Shown here: piece by piece, positions 18,759 through 27,994 of the stretch
Layout of the letters: every line of letters begins with the position of its first letter
How positions within the stretch are numbered: the first letter of the stretch is position 1
Assembly (NCBI GenBank): GCA_965222655.1
Contig: CBDCUP010000010.1
Coordinates: 186,001-250,000, forward strand
Source of the DNA: CAUZIZ01 sp965222655
Lineage (GTDB): Bacteria; Acidobacteriota; UBA6911; RPQK01; JAJDTT01
Direction of reading: 5' to 3'
Length of the DNA: 64,000 nucleotides
Made by a program: the position numbers and the translations under genes
Notes under the pieces: generated by a model
Told to the model about the DNA's origin: nothing
The model's database searches: none
The model's input: only the letters and a program-made list of their open reading frames with translations

Positions 18759-19175
18759 TCAGGAGAGTCGTGGAGGATGACTTATACGGGAGGAGTAAGC
18801 TGGGGTTCCCGGAACGAGGAGTGCATCGAGCTTCTCTTGGAAGAGACACGGCCCTTCCCAACGGAATCTTTCTGATGGGAGATAGGCGCGAGAAAAGACT
18901 GCCTGCACCGCTTTCTCCTCATCGGAGCAGGATGCTTTGATACTGCAGTCCGACTGCTTCATTGTGTCTCTTGGATCCAGTTGTGCGGGCTCCTCTTCAT
19001 CGGGTTGATGGCACATGGCCCCTTGAGGTACGAAGTCGGGATCGAGGGCGCAGACTTCGGGGCAGGAGCAGTCCGCGCCATGACGTTCACACAGAGCCAC
19101 GCCCTTCGGCCAAATCAACGCCACCGGCTGAGACAGCCAAAGCAGCCCGACGACAAGAACAATGAGTCGAGACAT
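18759..19175 (-). CDS. Small secreted cysteine-rich protein
   Basis: 138 residues from the ATG at 19175; a TTG 15 bases upstream is possible. A signal peptide (MSRLIVLVVGLLWLSQPVALIWP) is followed by Cys-rich sequence 'ALCERHGADCSCPEVCALDP', 'GAMCHQPDEEEP' and 'SDCSIKASCSD'. The pattern hints at metal binding or disulfides, but no known family is recognised. It lies about 125 bases upstream of the TonB receptor on the same strand and could be its first operon gene. Confidence 0.6.
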   Translation of the reverse strand: MSRLIVLVVGLLWLSQPVALIWPKGVALCERHGADCSCPEVCALDPDFVPQGAMCHQPDEEEPAQLDPRDTMKQSDCSIKASCSDEEKAVQAVFSRAYLPSERFRWEGPCLFQEKLDALLVPGTPAYSSRISHPPRLS

Positions 19176-19394
19176 TCTACCCACAAGCAATATACTGAAT
19201 CTGTGAGTCTAGCAGAACGACCCAGACTTGCACAGTCGGAAAGGTTACGAAAACCTGGGCAACAGGGGAAATCCTTTAGGATTCACAGAACTTCCTCGAT
19301 CCTTGAGCCAGGTCGAAGGCTGCTTCCTCAAGAAATCAACGCCCCTTCCAGTGCCGGTAGTGAGCCAATCCGACCAGGGCGTTGCAGGTCGTGT

Positions 19395-20351
19395 TCAGGC
19401 GAAGGTCCAGCGACTGGTCTTTGCCCTCTCCTCCCACCACTGTCCATCGGACTGTTGGTGCTGGATCAGATAAGAGGCAATACGTCTGCCTGCCTCTCGA
19501 TAGCGGTCATCAGGAATCACCTGGTACAACTCTGTCAGGCCCCAGAGGAACTTGTGGCCTTCCACACAGTCGTAGATTCCATCTCGCCCCGTCAGGATGA
19601 CGTCCGTGTACTTCCTGGCAGCCTCGAGATAGTCGTCCCCCTTTGTCAGGCGATAGAGCCGAACCAGCAGCACCTGAACCGGTCCCAGGCGGGCAGGCCG
19701 CTGTTTGAGGCCACCCCTGTCCACGTAGTCGGCGCTGGTCCGCTCCAGCAGCAGCTTGCGGGTTCCATCCGATTCGCACTCCAGGGCCAGATAGATACCC
19801 TCCTCGGCGTGGGGCTGAAGCTCCAGCAGGTCGATGAGAAAGGCGGCCGTCTTCCGGGCTTCTGCGAGGTGCCGGGTGGCCAGAAGACCGAGACCTGCGA
19901 ATCCAGCAGTCATGGCATGCTGGATGCCTTGCCCACTGCTGAGAGCAGCTTCTGTGTCCAGGAAACCACCTGTTTCGGGATCCTGATAGCTGAGGATGTC
20001 CTCGGCCAGGGGGAAGGCAATATCGTATCGGCCGCACATCTGGGCGCTCCAGGCCAGCCAGCCCCGGTCGTAGGTGTTGGTCCGGCGGGATGCTTCCTGT
20101 TCCGCTGGAATCGCCAGCTGGCCTTGGTCTCCCAGGAATCGGGATGCGATCCAGGTGAGACTGGATGACGCCGACCCGAACGCTCCGTTGATGGCGAAAC
20201 TTGCCGGAACCTTGTAGTAAAGCGAAGCCTCGTCCGAGCCTTGAATGCTTCCCTGCTCATCCATCAAGGATCTGACCCAGCTGCATCCCGCCTCCAGGCT
20301 CTCAGACAATTCCTCATCGGCAGGGACACGGCCTTGTTCTGTCACTGACAT
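19395..20351 (-). CDS. Alpha/alpha-toroid protein (terpenoid-cyclase/glycosidase-like fold), unknown function
   Basis: 318 residues with a good ribosome site (AGGGAG). Repeating helical segments such as 'TYDRGWLAWSAQMCGRYDIAFPLAEDILSYQDPETGGFLD' style repeats (only parts quoted: GWLAWSAQMCGRYDIA, YQDPETGGFLD) suggest a six-hairpin or toroid fold like prenyltransferases and lantibiotic-cyclase-like proteins. No signal peptide, so probably cytoplasmic. Catalytic residues cannot be assigned. Confidence 0.65.
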   Translation of the reverse strand: MSVTEQGRVPADEELSESLEAGCSWVRSLMDEQGSIQGSDEASLYYKVPASFAINGAFGSASSSLTWIASRFLGDQGQLAIPAEQEASRRTNTYDRGWLAWSAQMCGRYDIAFPLAEDILSYQDPETGGFLDTEAALSSGQGIQHAMTAGFAGLGLLATRHLAEARKTAAFLIDLLELQPHAEEGIYLALECESDGTRKLLLERTSADYVDRGGLKQRPARLGPVQVLLVRLYRLTKGDDYLEAARKYTDVILTGRDGIYDCVEGHKFLWGLTELYQVIPDDRYREAGRRIASYLIQHQQSDGQWWEERAKTSRWTFA

Positions 20352-20575
20352 GGAGTTTCTCCCTCTCTGTAGGGATCCGTCTCTAGTAGCTCTGTGATGG
20401 GATCATACACCAGCTGGGACACTGCTTCCGGACCTGGGGTTTGGAAGACTCGTTAACGAGCAAGGCGCAAGCGAGGGAGATCCAACTGTTGGTCAGGGCA
20501 CGCGCAGAGACAACATCACGATGACACTCGCTCGCTCGCTCTTCAGGCGCCATGTATTGGCAAGTTTCCTGCTGA

Positions 20576-20752
20576 ATGATCTGGTGTGCAGCAACTCTCT
20601 CAGGTCCATTGAGCTTTCAGTGGCCCTACCTCATCGGCGTTCTGGTGACCCTCACCACGGGCTATGTGGCCAGTCGGATTCTGCCGCCTCCAGAGACCAG
20701 TGATACTCCCCTGACCTGGAGGCGCGTGATGAGCATGCCGGCTTCCGATTAG
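20576..20752 (+). pseudogene. C-terminal remnant of a sodium:solute symporter
   Basis: A 58-codon frame contains a membrane helix 'PYLIGVLVTLTTGYVASRIL' followed by 'PPPETSD' and 'LTWRRVM'. This matches the last helix and tail of SSS-family symporters, and resembles the tail of the intact one at 36769-38319. No upstream symporter sequence is present and a stop precedes the ATG, so this is a decayed end. Confidence 0.6.
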
Positions 20753-20766
20753 GCACACCGGATGCT

Positions 20767-21847
20767 CTATTTGCGCCCCAGCCCGAACTCGTTTCCCATT
20801 TCGACAACTTGTCCGCGACGAAAGTGGATCTCGATGAACTTTGAGCTGGCGACGGGCCTGCCGTTTTGATCTTTCAGCGTGGCTAGCAGCTTCTTGGTTT
20901 TTTTGGTCGAATACATCAGGCGTGTGCGAGTAGACATACTTTCCGTCCAGGCTGTGGGTGACCCATCCGTGGCCCCCCATGGACAGATCCACAGAACCCA
21001 TCTGCTTGGGAGGTGTTTGCGTGGCGTCAAAGTAGAACAACCTTTTGCTCTGCTGATCAGTGATCCACAACTCCGTCTCATCGGGGGTCAGGCCGGCACC
21101 GTGGGTCCGATGTCCGATCGGGTCGTCAGGGTTGGCCAATACGCGATGCAGGCGTTTCCCCTCCTTCAGATCCACGACGTCGAAGCCAACGTGGCTACCG
21201 AGGCACACATAGGCAGTACGGTTGTCGCTGGTAACGGTAAAGGGAAATATCCCGCTTTCCCCTACATCTTTGATCTGGCTGACGATGCTGTCGTCCTTGG
21301 TATCTAACATTGTCAACGTAGTTGTGGTGGAGAGGAACACGTATCGGTCGTCCAGACTCACAAGGCTATTGTGGGCCTTGAAACCGACATCGATCCGCTT
21401 GATGAGTTCGCCGTTTTCAGCATTGATAATGAGAAAACCTCCAATAGCATCCTCGTTCCATTGTCCTGTCGGGGCGTAGATCTTCTTGCCGTCCAAGGTG
21501 ATCGAGGAACGGTCACAACCCGATTCATAGGTCTTTTCCCAGATGATCTTTTCGCTTTCCACGTCGAAGGCTCCCAGGCGGGCATTGGTTGTGGAGTAAT
21601 AGACTGCATGGTTCTCGAGACTTCCGGCGAAGCCTCGAATGCCTTCTCCGAAAATCGGCAAATCGATGCGCTTGACGAACTTGTGTCCGTTGTCGATGTC
21701 GAAGATAAGAATGCCGTTGCCGGAGCGGCCCTGCTGCTGGGCTCCGTCCGGCGTGCTGAGGAAGAGATAGCGTCCGTCCAGGGCGTTTCCGAAGGTAGGA
21801 GTGATAGTCCAGGAAAGGATCAAAAACAAGACTGGTAAGTAAATCAT
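20767..21847 (-). pseudogene. Secreted YVTN-type beta-propeller gene with a one-base frameshift in an A7 run
   Basis: The ATG at 21847 begins a signal peptide (MIYLPVLFLILSWTITPTFG). Propeller repeats such as 'DGKKIYAPTGQW' and 'DDRYVFLSTTTT' run to 'SHTPDVFDQK'. At 20898-20904 (seven T on the plus strand) the frame slips. The correct continuation 'KTKKLLATLKDQNGRPV..GNEFGLGRK' is in the next frame and ends at 20767. Removing one base leaves exactly 360 codons. This could be a recent mutation, a sequencing error or slippage. If unedited, the product carries about 90 wrong residues. Confidence 0.75.
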
Positions 21848-22138
21848 GTACCAGATTTTACAGACCTGCCTGGGCTGCAAGCAACCGATAGGACTCCGTT
21901 CTTCTGCTGCTCTGTCCAGCTCTGCCGCAGGGCAAAATACTCCTGAGCAATACGATAAGCGAAAGCACGAGCTTCGTAGTAAGAAGGCTATTCAGAATGG
22001 CAGCGATGGGATAGTTTCCATCGGGTTGCAAAGTTCCCACTTGTTCACAATCTTCGGACACGCTTTGCAATCCGCTCGCAATCGGTTCGGAGGTCCGCCT
22101 TGCTTCAGGCCGGAGCCTCTATAAGGGAAAAACCAGCG

Positions 22139-22147
22139 TGGTATAAT
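22139..22147 (+). promoter_or_regulatory. Extended -10 promoter for isocitrate dehydrogenase
   Basis: TGGTATAAT is an extended -10 (TGN then TATAAT) 32 bases before the ATG at 22180. The -35 region is poor, as expected for extended -10 promoters. AAAGGA serves as ribosome site. Confidence 0.55.
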
Positions 22148-22179
22148 CCGCGCGGATTTGGTGAAACAAAGGACAGCCT

Positions 22180-24417
22180 ATGGCCACATCAAAAATCACG
22201 TGGACAAAGATTGATGAAGCACCCGCACTGGCAACCTATGCCTTACTACCGATCGTCCAGGCTTATACATACTCGTCTGGCATTGAGGTGGAGACAAGTG
22301 ACATCTCTCTTGCCGGCAGAATCATTGCCAACTTTCCCGACAAATTGACTGAGGAGCAAAGAATTCCCGATTGTCTGACCCAACTGGGTAAACTGGCCAA
22401 GACGCCACAGGCCAATATCCTCAAACTTCCGAATATCAGTGCGTCCATTCCGCAGCTGAAAGAGGCGATCAAGGAGCTGCAAGCCAAGGGCTACGATATC
22501 CCTGACTATCCGGAGGAACCCAAAACCGACGCAGACAGAGTCCTGCAAGCGCGATTCTCCACTGTTCTCGGTTCAGCGGTCAATCCCGTCCTGCGGGAAG
22601 GCAACTCTGATCGCAGAGCAGCGGCTTCGGTCAAGAAGTTTGCCCAGAAGAATCCGCACAAAATGATGCAGGACTGGCCAGAGAGCGGCTCCAAAGCCCG
22701 CGTCGCCCACATGGATGGCAGGGATTTCTTTGAGAGCGAGAAATCGACCACGATGGCAAAAGCAGGTGATGTCAGGATTGAATTCGTGGGTCAAGATGGA
22801 TCAGGTGGGCAGGTCACCGTCTTGAAAGACAAGCTGTCTCTCCTGGAGGGCGAAGTCATCGATACGTCGGTCATGAACATGAAAGCCTTGCGCACGTTCT
22901 ATGCTGAACAGATGGACGCGGCCAAGAGGGATGGCGTGCTGCTGTCTCTGCACCTCAAAGCGACCATGATGAAAGTCTCTGACCCAATCATGTTCGGTCA
23001 CTGTGTGTCGGTGTACTACCAGGACGCGCTGGACAAACACGCCGATGTCCTTAAACAGATCGGGGCGAATGTCAACAACGGTCTGGCTGATGTATTGGCC
23101 AAACTCGATCGCCTGCCCGCTGATAAAAAGGCCGAGATCGAATCGGATATCGCGGCGGTGTATGAAAAGCGTCCAGCGCTGGCGATGGTCGATTCGAGAA
23201 GAGGCATCACCAACCTGCATGTGCCAAATGACATTATCGTCGATGCGTCCATGCCGAATGTGGTGCGTGACGGTGGTCGGATGTGGAATACGGTCGACGA
23301 GTTGCAGGACACGATCGCTCTGGTGCCAGATCGGTGTTATGCCACGATGTATAAGGAAATTCTCGAAGACGCGAAAGAGCATGGCCAATTTGATCCGGCG
23401 ACGATGGGCAGCGTCTCCAACGTCGGGCTTATGGCCCAGAAGGCTGAAGAGTACGGTTCGCATGACAAGACCTTTGAGGCACCGGCTGACGGAACGATTC
23501 GCGTCGCTGATGCTGACGGGACCATCCTGCTTGAGCAGACGGTACAAGTCGGCGATATCTTCAGAATGTGCCAGACGAAAGATGCGCCGATTCGGGATTG
23601 GGTCCGCCTGGCGGTATCGAGAGCAAAAGCGACTGGCGCACCGACGGTTTTCTGGCTGGACGAGCGTCGAGGACACGATGCCGAAATCATCAAGAAAGTG
23701 AAGCAATATCTTCGGGAGCATGAAACGGCTGGTCTGGACATTCGCATCATGAGGCCGCAGGAGGCGATGCGGTTTTCACTGGAACGTATCCGCAGGGGAG
23801 AGGATACGATTGCGGTGACGGGTAACGTGCTGCGTGACTACCTGACCGATCTGTTCCCGATTCTCGAACTGGGAACCAGCGCCCGGATGCTGTCGATTGT
23901 GCCGCTGATGAACGGCGGTGGACTGTTCGAGACTGGAGCTGGAGGCTCAGCTCCCAAGCATGTGCAGCAGTTCCTGAAAGAAGGACACCTGCGCTGGGAT
24001 TCGCTGGGTGAGTACTGCGCCCTTGTCCCTTCCTTTGAGCTGATAGCCGAAAACACTGGGAATCAAAAAGCGACGATTTTGGCACAGACACTTGATCAGG
24101 CAGTCAGTAGATACTTTGAAAATGCCAGGTCGCCTTCCCGCAAGGTGAATGAGATCGACAACCGAGGCAGTACCTTCTATCTGGCCATGTACTGGGCCCA
24201 GGAGCTGGCGGCCCAGACCGAAGATCCGGCCATGCAGGCGCGTTTTGCCAGGGTGGCAAAAGCTCTTCAGGAGAATGAAGCCAAGGTCACCGAAGAAATG
24301 ATCGCCGCCCAAGGCGAACCGGCTGATATGGGCGGTTACTATGTTCCCGATCCAGTCAAGACAGAACAGGCGATGCGTCCCAGCCCGACCTTTAACGCCA
24401 TTATTGATGGGATATAG
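22180..24417 (+). CDS. icd: Monomeric NADP-dependent isocitrate dehydrogenase
   Basis: 745 residues, the normal size for the large monomeric IDH (about 740), distinct from the 45-kDa dimeric type. Characteristic stretches are 'KITWTKIDEAPALATYALLP', 'LGSAVNPVLREGNSDRRAA' (isocitrate-binding NS..R region), 'HLKATMMKVSDPIMFGH' and 'MKALRTFYAEQM'. It converts isocitrate to 2-oxoglutarate in the TCA cycle, making NADPH in the cytoplasm. Codon use matches its neighbours. It stands alone with its own promoter. Confidence 0.97.
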   Translation: MATSKITWTKIDEAPALATYALLPIVQAYTYSSGIEVETSDISLAGRIIANFPDKLTEEQRIPDCLTQLGKLAKTPQANILKLPNISASIPQLKEAIKELQAKGYDIPDYPEEPKTDADRVLQARFSTVLGSAVNPVLREGNSDRRAAASVKKFAQKNPHKMMQDWPESGSKARVAHMDGRDFFESEKSTTMAKAGDVRIEFVGQDGSGGQVTVLKDKLSLLEGEVIDTSVMNMKALRTFYAEQMDAAKRDGVLLSLHLKATMMKVSDPIMFGHCVSVYYQDALDKHADVLKQIGANVNNGLADVLAKLDRLPADKKAEIESDIAAVYEKRPALAMVDSRRGITNLHVPNDIIVDASMPNVVRDGGRMWNTVDELQDTIALVPDRCYATMYKEILEDAKEHGQFDPATMGSVSNVGLMAQKAEEYGSHDKTFEAPADGTIRVADADGTILLEQTVQVGDIFRMCQTKDAPIRDWVRLAVSRAKATGAPTVFWLDERRGHDAEIIKKVKQYLREHETAGLDIRIMRPQEAMRFSLERIRRGEDTIAVTGNVLRDYLTDLFPILELGTSARMLSIVPLMNGGGLFETGAGGSAPKHVQQFLKEGHLRWDSLGEYCALVPSFELIAENTGNQKATILAQTLDQAVSRYFENARSPSRKVNEIDNRGSTFYLAMYWAQELAAQTEDPAMQARFARVAKALQENEAKVTEEMIAAQGEPADMGGYYVPDPVKTEQAMRPSPTFNAIIDGI

Positions 24418-24633
24418 GCGGTAAGACACACAGTGTGACTGCCATTCGACTCGGGAGGTCGTGGCACGACTTTGGCCGTTACTGTAGTTGGGACACGCCA
24501 CATCCAGCCAGCCGTCCTGTGCCTCGACTGAACTTTTGAGCTGGCAATGCCATTTCTGCAGTTCACTTTCATCTTCCAGGCCGGGCAATAGCGCGAGAGG
24601 ATCTGTTGCCAGCTGGGCAAGGTAACGTGTACC

Positions 24634-27600
24634 ATGTCAGCTCTAGACATCACCGAAAGAGTGGTAATGCTGGACAAGCAAATAGCGACTTTCCTTCTGG
24701 CTTTGATGCTGCCTCGAAGTATCTTCACACGCTTTTTAGTTGCTCCCCTGGCCTTTCTCATGGGGTTGTTCCTGGTCGGCACCTCATCCAGCGCAGCCTC
24801 GGAGGATGCGGTCGACTTCCAACGCCAGGTACGGCCGATTCTCTCCGACAACTGCTTCAGTTGCCACGGCCCTGATGCTCAGACCCGCTTGGCGGCCTTG
24901 AGGCTCGATACCCGGGAAGGGGCCTTTGCCGCAAACATCCGCGGCAGGGTCATCGCACCGGGTGACCCCGAAGCCAGCTTGTTATATCAGCGCGTCACCA
25001 CCGAAAAAATTGGACGGCTCATGCCGCCACCCTGGTCGGCCAAGGTGTTGACAGAGGAGCAGATCGACCTGCTCAAACGTTGGATCGAACAGGGCGCTTC
25101 CTGGAATCAGCACTGGTCCTTCAAGGCGATCCAGCCCCATGAACCTCCCGCAGTCAAGAACGAAAGTTGGATTCGAAGCCCGCTCGACCGCTTTATTCTC
25201 GCTCGGCTCGAGAAGGAAGGGCTGGAGCCGACAGCGGAAGCCGACAAACGCACCCTTGCGCGGCGGGTCGCTCTGGATCTGACGGGGCTGCCTCCCGACC
25301 CCGGCGCTCTGGAGAGCCATCTGAAGGATAGCTCGGCTAACTCATACGAAAAGTTGGTCGACAAGCTACTGTCATCCAAGCACTGGGGTGAGCATCGAGC
25401 TCGCTATTGGCTTGACGCCGCGCGCTACGCGGACACCCACGGGATCCACATCGACAACTACCGCGAGATGTGGCCTTACCGCGACTGGGTCATCCGAGCT
25501 CTCAATGAGAACAAGCCATTCGACGAGTTCACGATCGAGCAAATCGCAGGAGATCTACTGGAGAGCCCGACCCTCGACCAGCTGGTTGCCACCGGCTTTC
25601 ACCGGTGCAACATAACGACCAACGAAGGCGGTGTGATCCCCGAGGAATACGAAGCCATCTACGCCAAGGACCGGGCCGATACGACCGGCACCGTCTTTCT
25701 GGGGCTGACGGTTGGATGTGCCACTTGCCACGACCACAAGTTCGACCCGATCGCGCAGAGTGAGTTCTACTCCCTGACGGCCTTTTTCAGAAACACCACC
25801 CAGTACGTCATGGACGGTAACATATCGGATCCACCACCCACCCTGGTCGTGCCCAACGACCAGGATCGCGAGCTCTGGCGCGATCTACGCCAGGAAGCAG
25901 CTGAGCTCGAGATAGAGATCGCCGCGCATGCAAAGTCGGTTGACGAGCCCTTCGCTGCATGGCTTGCCGCCGAGCATCATCGTTCTCTGTCGAGCCCGCT
26001 CGAAAAGTCGGCAGAATTGCTGACTCTTCTCCTCGAAGAGAAACCCGTTGTCGAGATCGAGGGAGGCCGAAAAGAGATCGTCTTGAATCAGGGAGCAGTG
26101 GTGGCAGAGGGCCCCCACCCAAACCAACCAGGGCTGCGGTTCGAGGAAGAATCATGGGCCGAGCTCCCACCCTTGAAACTCGATACCGACACCCCATTCT
26201 CCATGGCCCTTTGGGTCTACCAGCCCAAAGTGGTCGGAAACTTCACAGTTATCGCCCAGGACGATCCCGAGGATCATTCCCGCGGATGGACGCTCAGTAT
26301 CCAGCAACGACAGCTCACCTTTGCCCTGACCGGTGAGAAACCAGCGGGAGACAAGAGTGCGTCGTCGGTGAAGATACTGCCCATCAACACCAAGCGGATG
26401 CCCCCGGGCCTCTGGACGCATATCGTAGTCACGCATGACGGCTCGGGCGAACGAGGCGGCTTGCGTCTCTACAGGAACGGGGATCTGGTCGAGGCCCAGG
26501 GGAGTGAGTTTTTTGCCAGGGTCGAGGGAAGCATTCGGACACAGCGCCCTCTGGAGCTGGGTAGAGGAATCGGCAAGAGCAACGATCGGGAAGAGGCCAA
26601 AGTACGCCACTTCTCAGGCGGTGGGATAGCCGATCTTCGATTCTTCAACCGCCCGATCACGGTTGAGGAGGCCAGGGTCGTTTCGCTTTGGCATGTTCTT
26701 CGGAGCGCCGGCGACCAGGATGCCGAGCATTTGAATGATGGGCAGCGGGAAGCGCTGCGTTTGTACTACCTCAGCGTCGAGGACTCGAACTACGGCCGGC
26801 TGCTGGCGCGCAGGCAAGCAATCGGTCGAGAGTGGCGCGAAGTTCGGCGGCGCGGAGGCGTCACCCACGTCATGCAGGAAGTCCGGAATACCAAACCCGA
26901 GGCGTACGTGTTACACCGCGGCATGTACGACCAACCTCGCCAGCGTGTTGCTGCGAACACTCCTGCGGCCTTACATCCGATGCCGGCGTCGTTTCCACGC
27001 AACCGACTGGGGCTTGCAAGGTGGCTGGTTGATGACGCGAATCCGCTGACAAGCCGCGTGATCGTGAACCGCTACTGGCAGCAAGTCTTCGGGACCGGCC
27101 TGGTCAGAACCAGTGACGACTTCGGCTCACAAGGGGAGCCGCCCTCTCACCCAGAGCTCATCGATTGGTTGGCGCTCGATTTTCGACGATCAGGCTGGGA
27201 CATCAAGCGCTTCTTCCGCCAGCTCGTTACCTCGTCCACTTATCGTCAGTCCTCACGGGCCACCCCGGAAAAGCTCGAAAAGGACCCCGAGAATCGCCTA
27301 CTGTCGCGGGGTGGGGTTTTCCGGATGGACGGCGAGATGATTCGGGACTATGCGTTGGCGGCAAGCGGTTTGTTGGTTCGCAAGATCGGCGGCCCCAGCG
27401 TGAAACCCTACCAGCCGCCAGGGGTCTGGAAAACGGTGGCAATGCCCAGCAGCAATACCCAGATCTACCAGCAGGACTCCGGCAGCAAACTCTATCGGCG
27501 CAGCATGTACACCTTCTGGAAACGCTCAGCTCCACCGGCCTCCATGGATATCTTCAATGCCCCCACACGGGAACACGCCACTGTGAGGCGGGAGCGAACC

Positions 27601-27948
27601 AACACCCCGATGCAAGCGCTCGTCACGATGAACGATACACAGTTCGTCGAAGCTTCACGCTACCTTGCGCAGCGCGCCATGCGCGAAGCCGGGGACGGCT
27701 TCGATCAGCGCCTGGACTTCGTCACCACCCGCCTGCTGGCACGTCCCTTCGACGACAGAGAACGCGCCGTCGCCAAACGGACATACGAGGGCTTCCTCGG
27801 CTTCTACGGCTCCAATACCGGGGATGCAAAGAAACTCCTTTCCACTGGCGAGACGCCCCCCGATGAGGCTCTGTCGCCGACAGAGTCGGCTGCCTGGACC
27901 ATGCTGGCGAGCCAGGTCATGAACCTGGACGAGGTGTTGAACCGATAA
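24634..27948 (+). CDS. DUF1549/DUF1553 (PSD1-type) exported cytochrome-like protein with LamG insert
   Basis: 1104 residues. A signal segment 'FTRFLVAPLAFLMGLFLVG' follows an uncertain start (ATG at 24634, 24667 or 24706). In order: a planctomycete-type cytochrome domain with 'LSDNCFSCHGPDA' (CxxCH haem motif), DUF1549 ('YARYWLDAARYADTHG'-like), a second 'CATCHDHKFDP', a LamG/concanavalin domain (about residues 480-680, 'TPFSMALWVYQP') and DUF1553 ('NPLTSRVIVNRYWQQVFGTGLV'). It works in the periplasm, probably in oxidative sugar breakdown. Paired with the DUF1501 gene 46 bases downstream, as in planctomycetes. Confidence 0.93.
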   Translation: MSALDITERVVMLDKQIATFLLALMLPRSIFTRFLVAPLAFLMGLFLVGTSSSAASEDAVDFQRQVRPILSDNCFSCHGPDAQTRLAALRLDTREGAFAANIRGRVIAPGDPEASLLYQRVTTEKIGRLMPPPWSAKVLTEEQIDLLKRWIEQGASWNQHWSFKAIQPHEPPAVKNESWIRSPLDRFILARLEKEGLEPTAEADKRTLARRVALDLTGLPPDPGALESHLKDSSANSYEKLVDKLLSSKHWGEHRARYWLDAARYADTHGIHIDNYREMWPYRDWVIRALNENKPFDEFTIEQIAGDLLESPTLDQLVATGFHRCNITTNEGGVIPEEYEAIYAKDRADTTGTVFLGLTVGCATCHDHKFDPIAQSEFYSLTAFFRNTTQYVMDGNISDPPPTLVVPNDQDRELWRDLRQEAAELEIEIAAHAKSVDEPFAAWLAAEHHRSLSSPLEKSAELLTLLLEEKPVVEIEGGRKEIVLNQGAVVAEGPHPNQPGLRFEEESWAELPPLKLDTDTPFSMALWVYQPKVVGNFTVIAQDDPEDHSRGWTLSIQQRQLTFALTGEKPAGDKSASSVKILPINTKRMPPGLWTHIVVTHDGSGERGGLRLYRNGDLVEAQGSEFFARVEGSIRTQRPLELGRGIGKSNDREEAKVRHFSGGGIADLRFFNRPITVEEARVVSLWHVLRSAGDQDAEHLNDGQREALRLYYLSVEDSNYGRLLARRQAIGREWREVRRRGGVTHVMQEVRNTKPEAYVLHRGMYDQPRQRVAANTPAALHPMPASFPRNRLGLARWLVDDANPLTSRVIVNRYWQQVFGTGLVRTSDDFGSQGEPPSHPELIDWLALDFRRSGWDIKRFFRQLVTSSTYRQSSRATPEKLEKDPENRLLSRGGVFRMDGEMIRDYALAASGLLVRKIGGPSVKPYQPPGVWKTVAMPSSNTQIYQQDSGSKLYRRSMYTFWKRSAPPASMDIFNAPTREHATVRRERTNTPMQALVTMNDTQFVEASRYLAQRAMREAGDGFDQRLDFVTTRLLARPFDDRERAVAKRTYEGFLGFYGSNTGDAKKLLSTGETPPDEALSPTESAAWTMLASQVMNLDEVLNR

Positions 27949-27951
27949 AGG

Positions 27952-27974
27952 CCCTGCCCGTGGCGGGGTCTTTC
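27952..27974 (+). terminator. Weak hairpin after the PSD1 gene
   Basis: CCCTGCC CGT GGCGGGG followed by TCTTTCGTCT forms a short stem with a poor T-tract. It may attenuate rather than end transcription, as the DUF1501 gene starts 20 bases later. Confidence 0.3.
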
Positions 27975-27994
27975 GTCTCCCGGAGAGATTGATC

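Noticed and set aside
22801..23721. 306-codon minus-strand frame inside isocitrate dehydrogenase
   Set aside because: Shadow frame; the plus-strand gene is complete and conserved.
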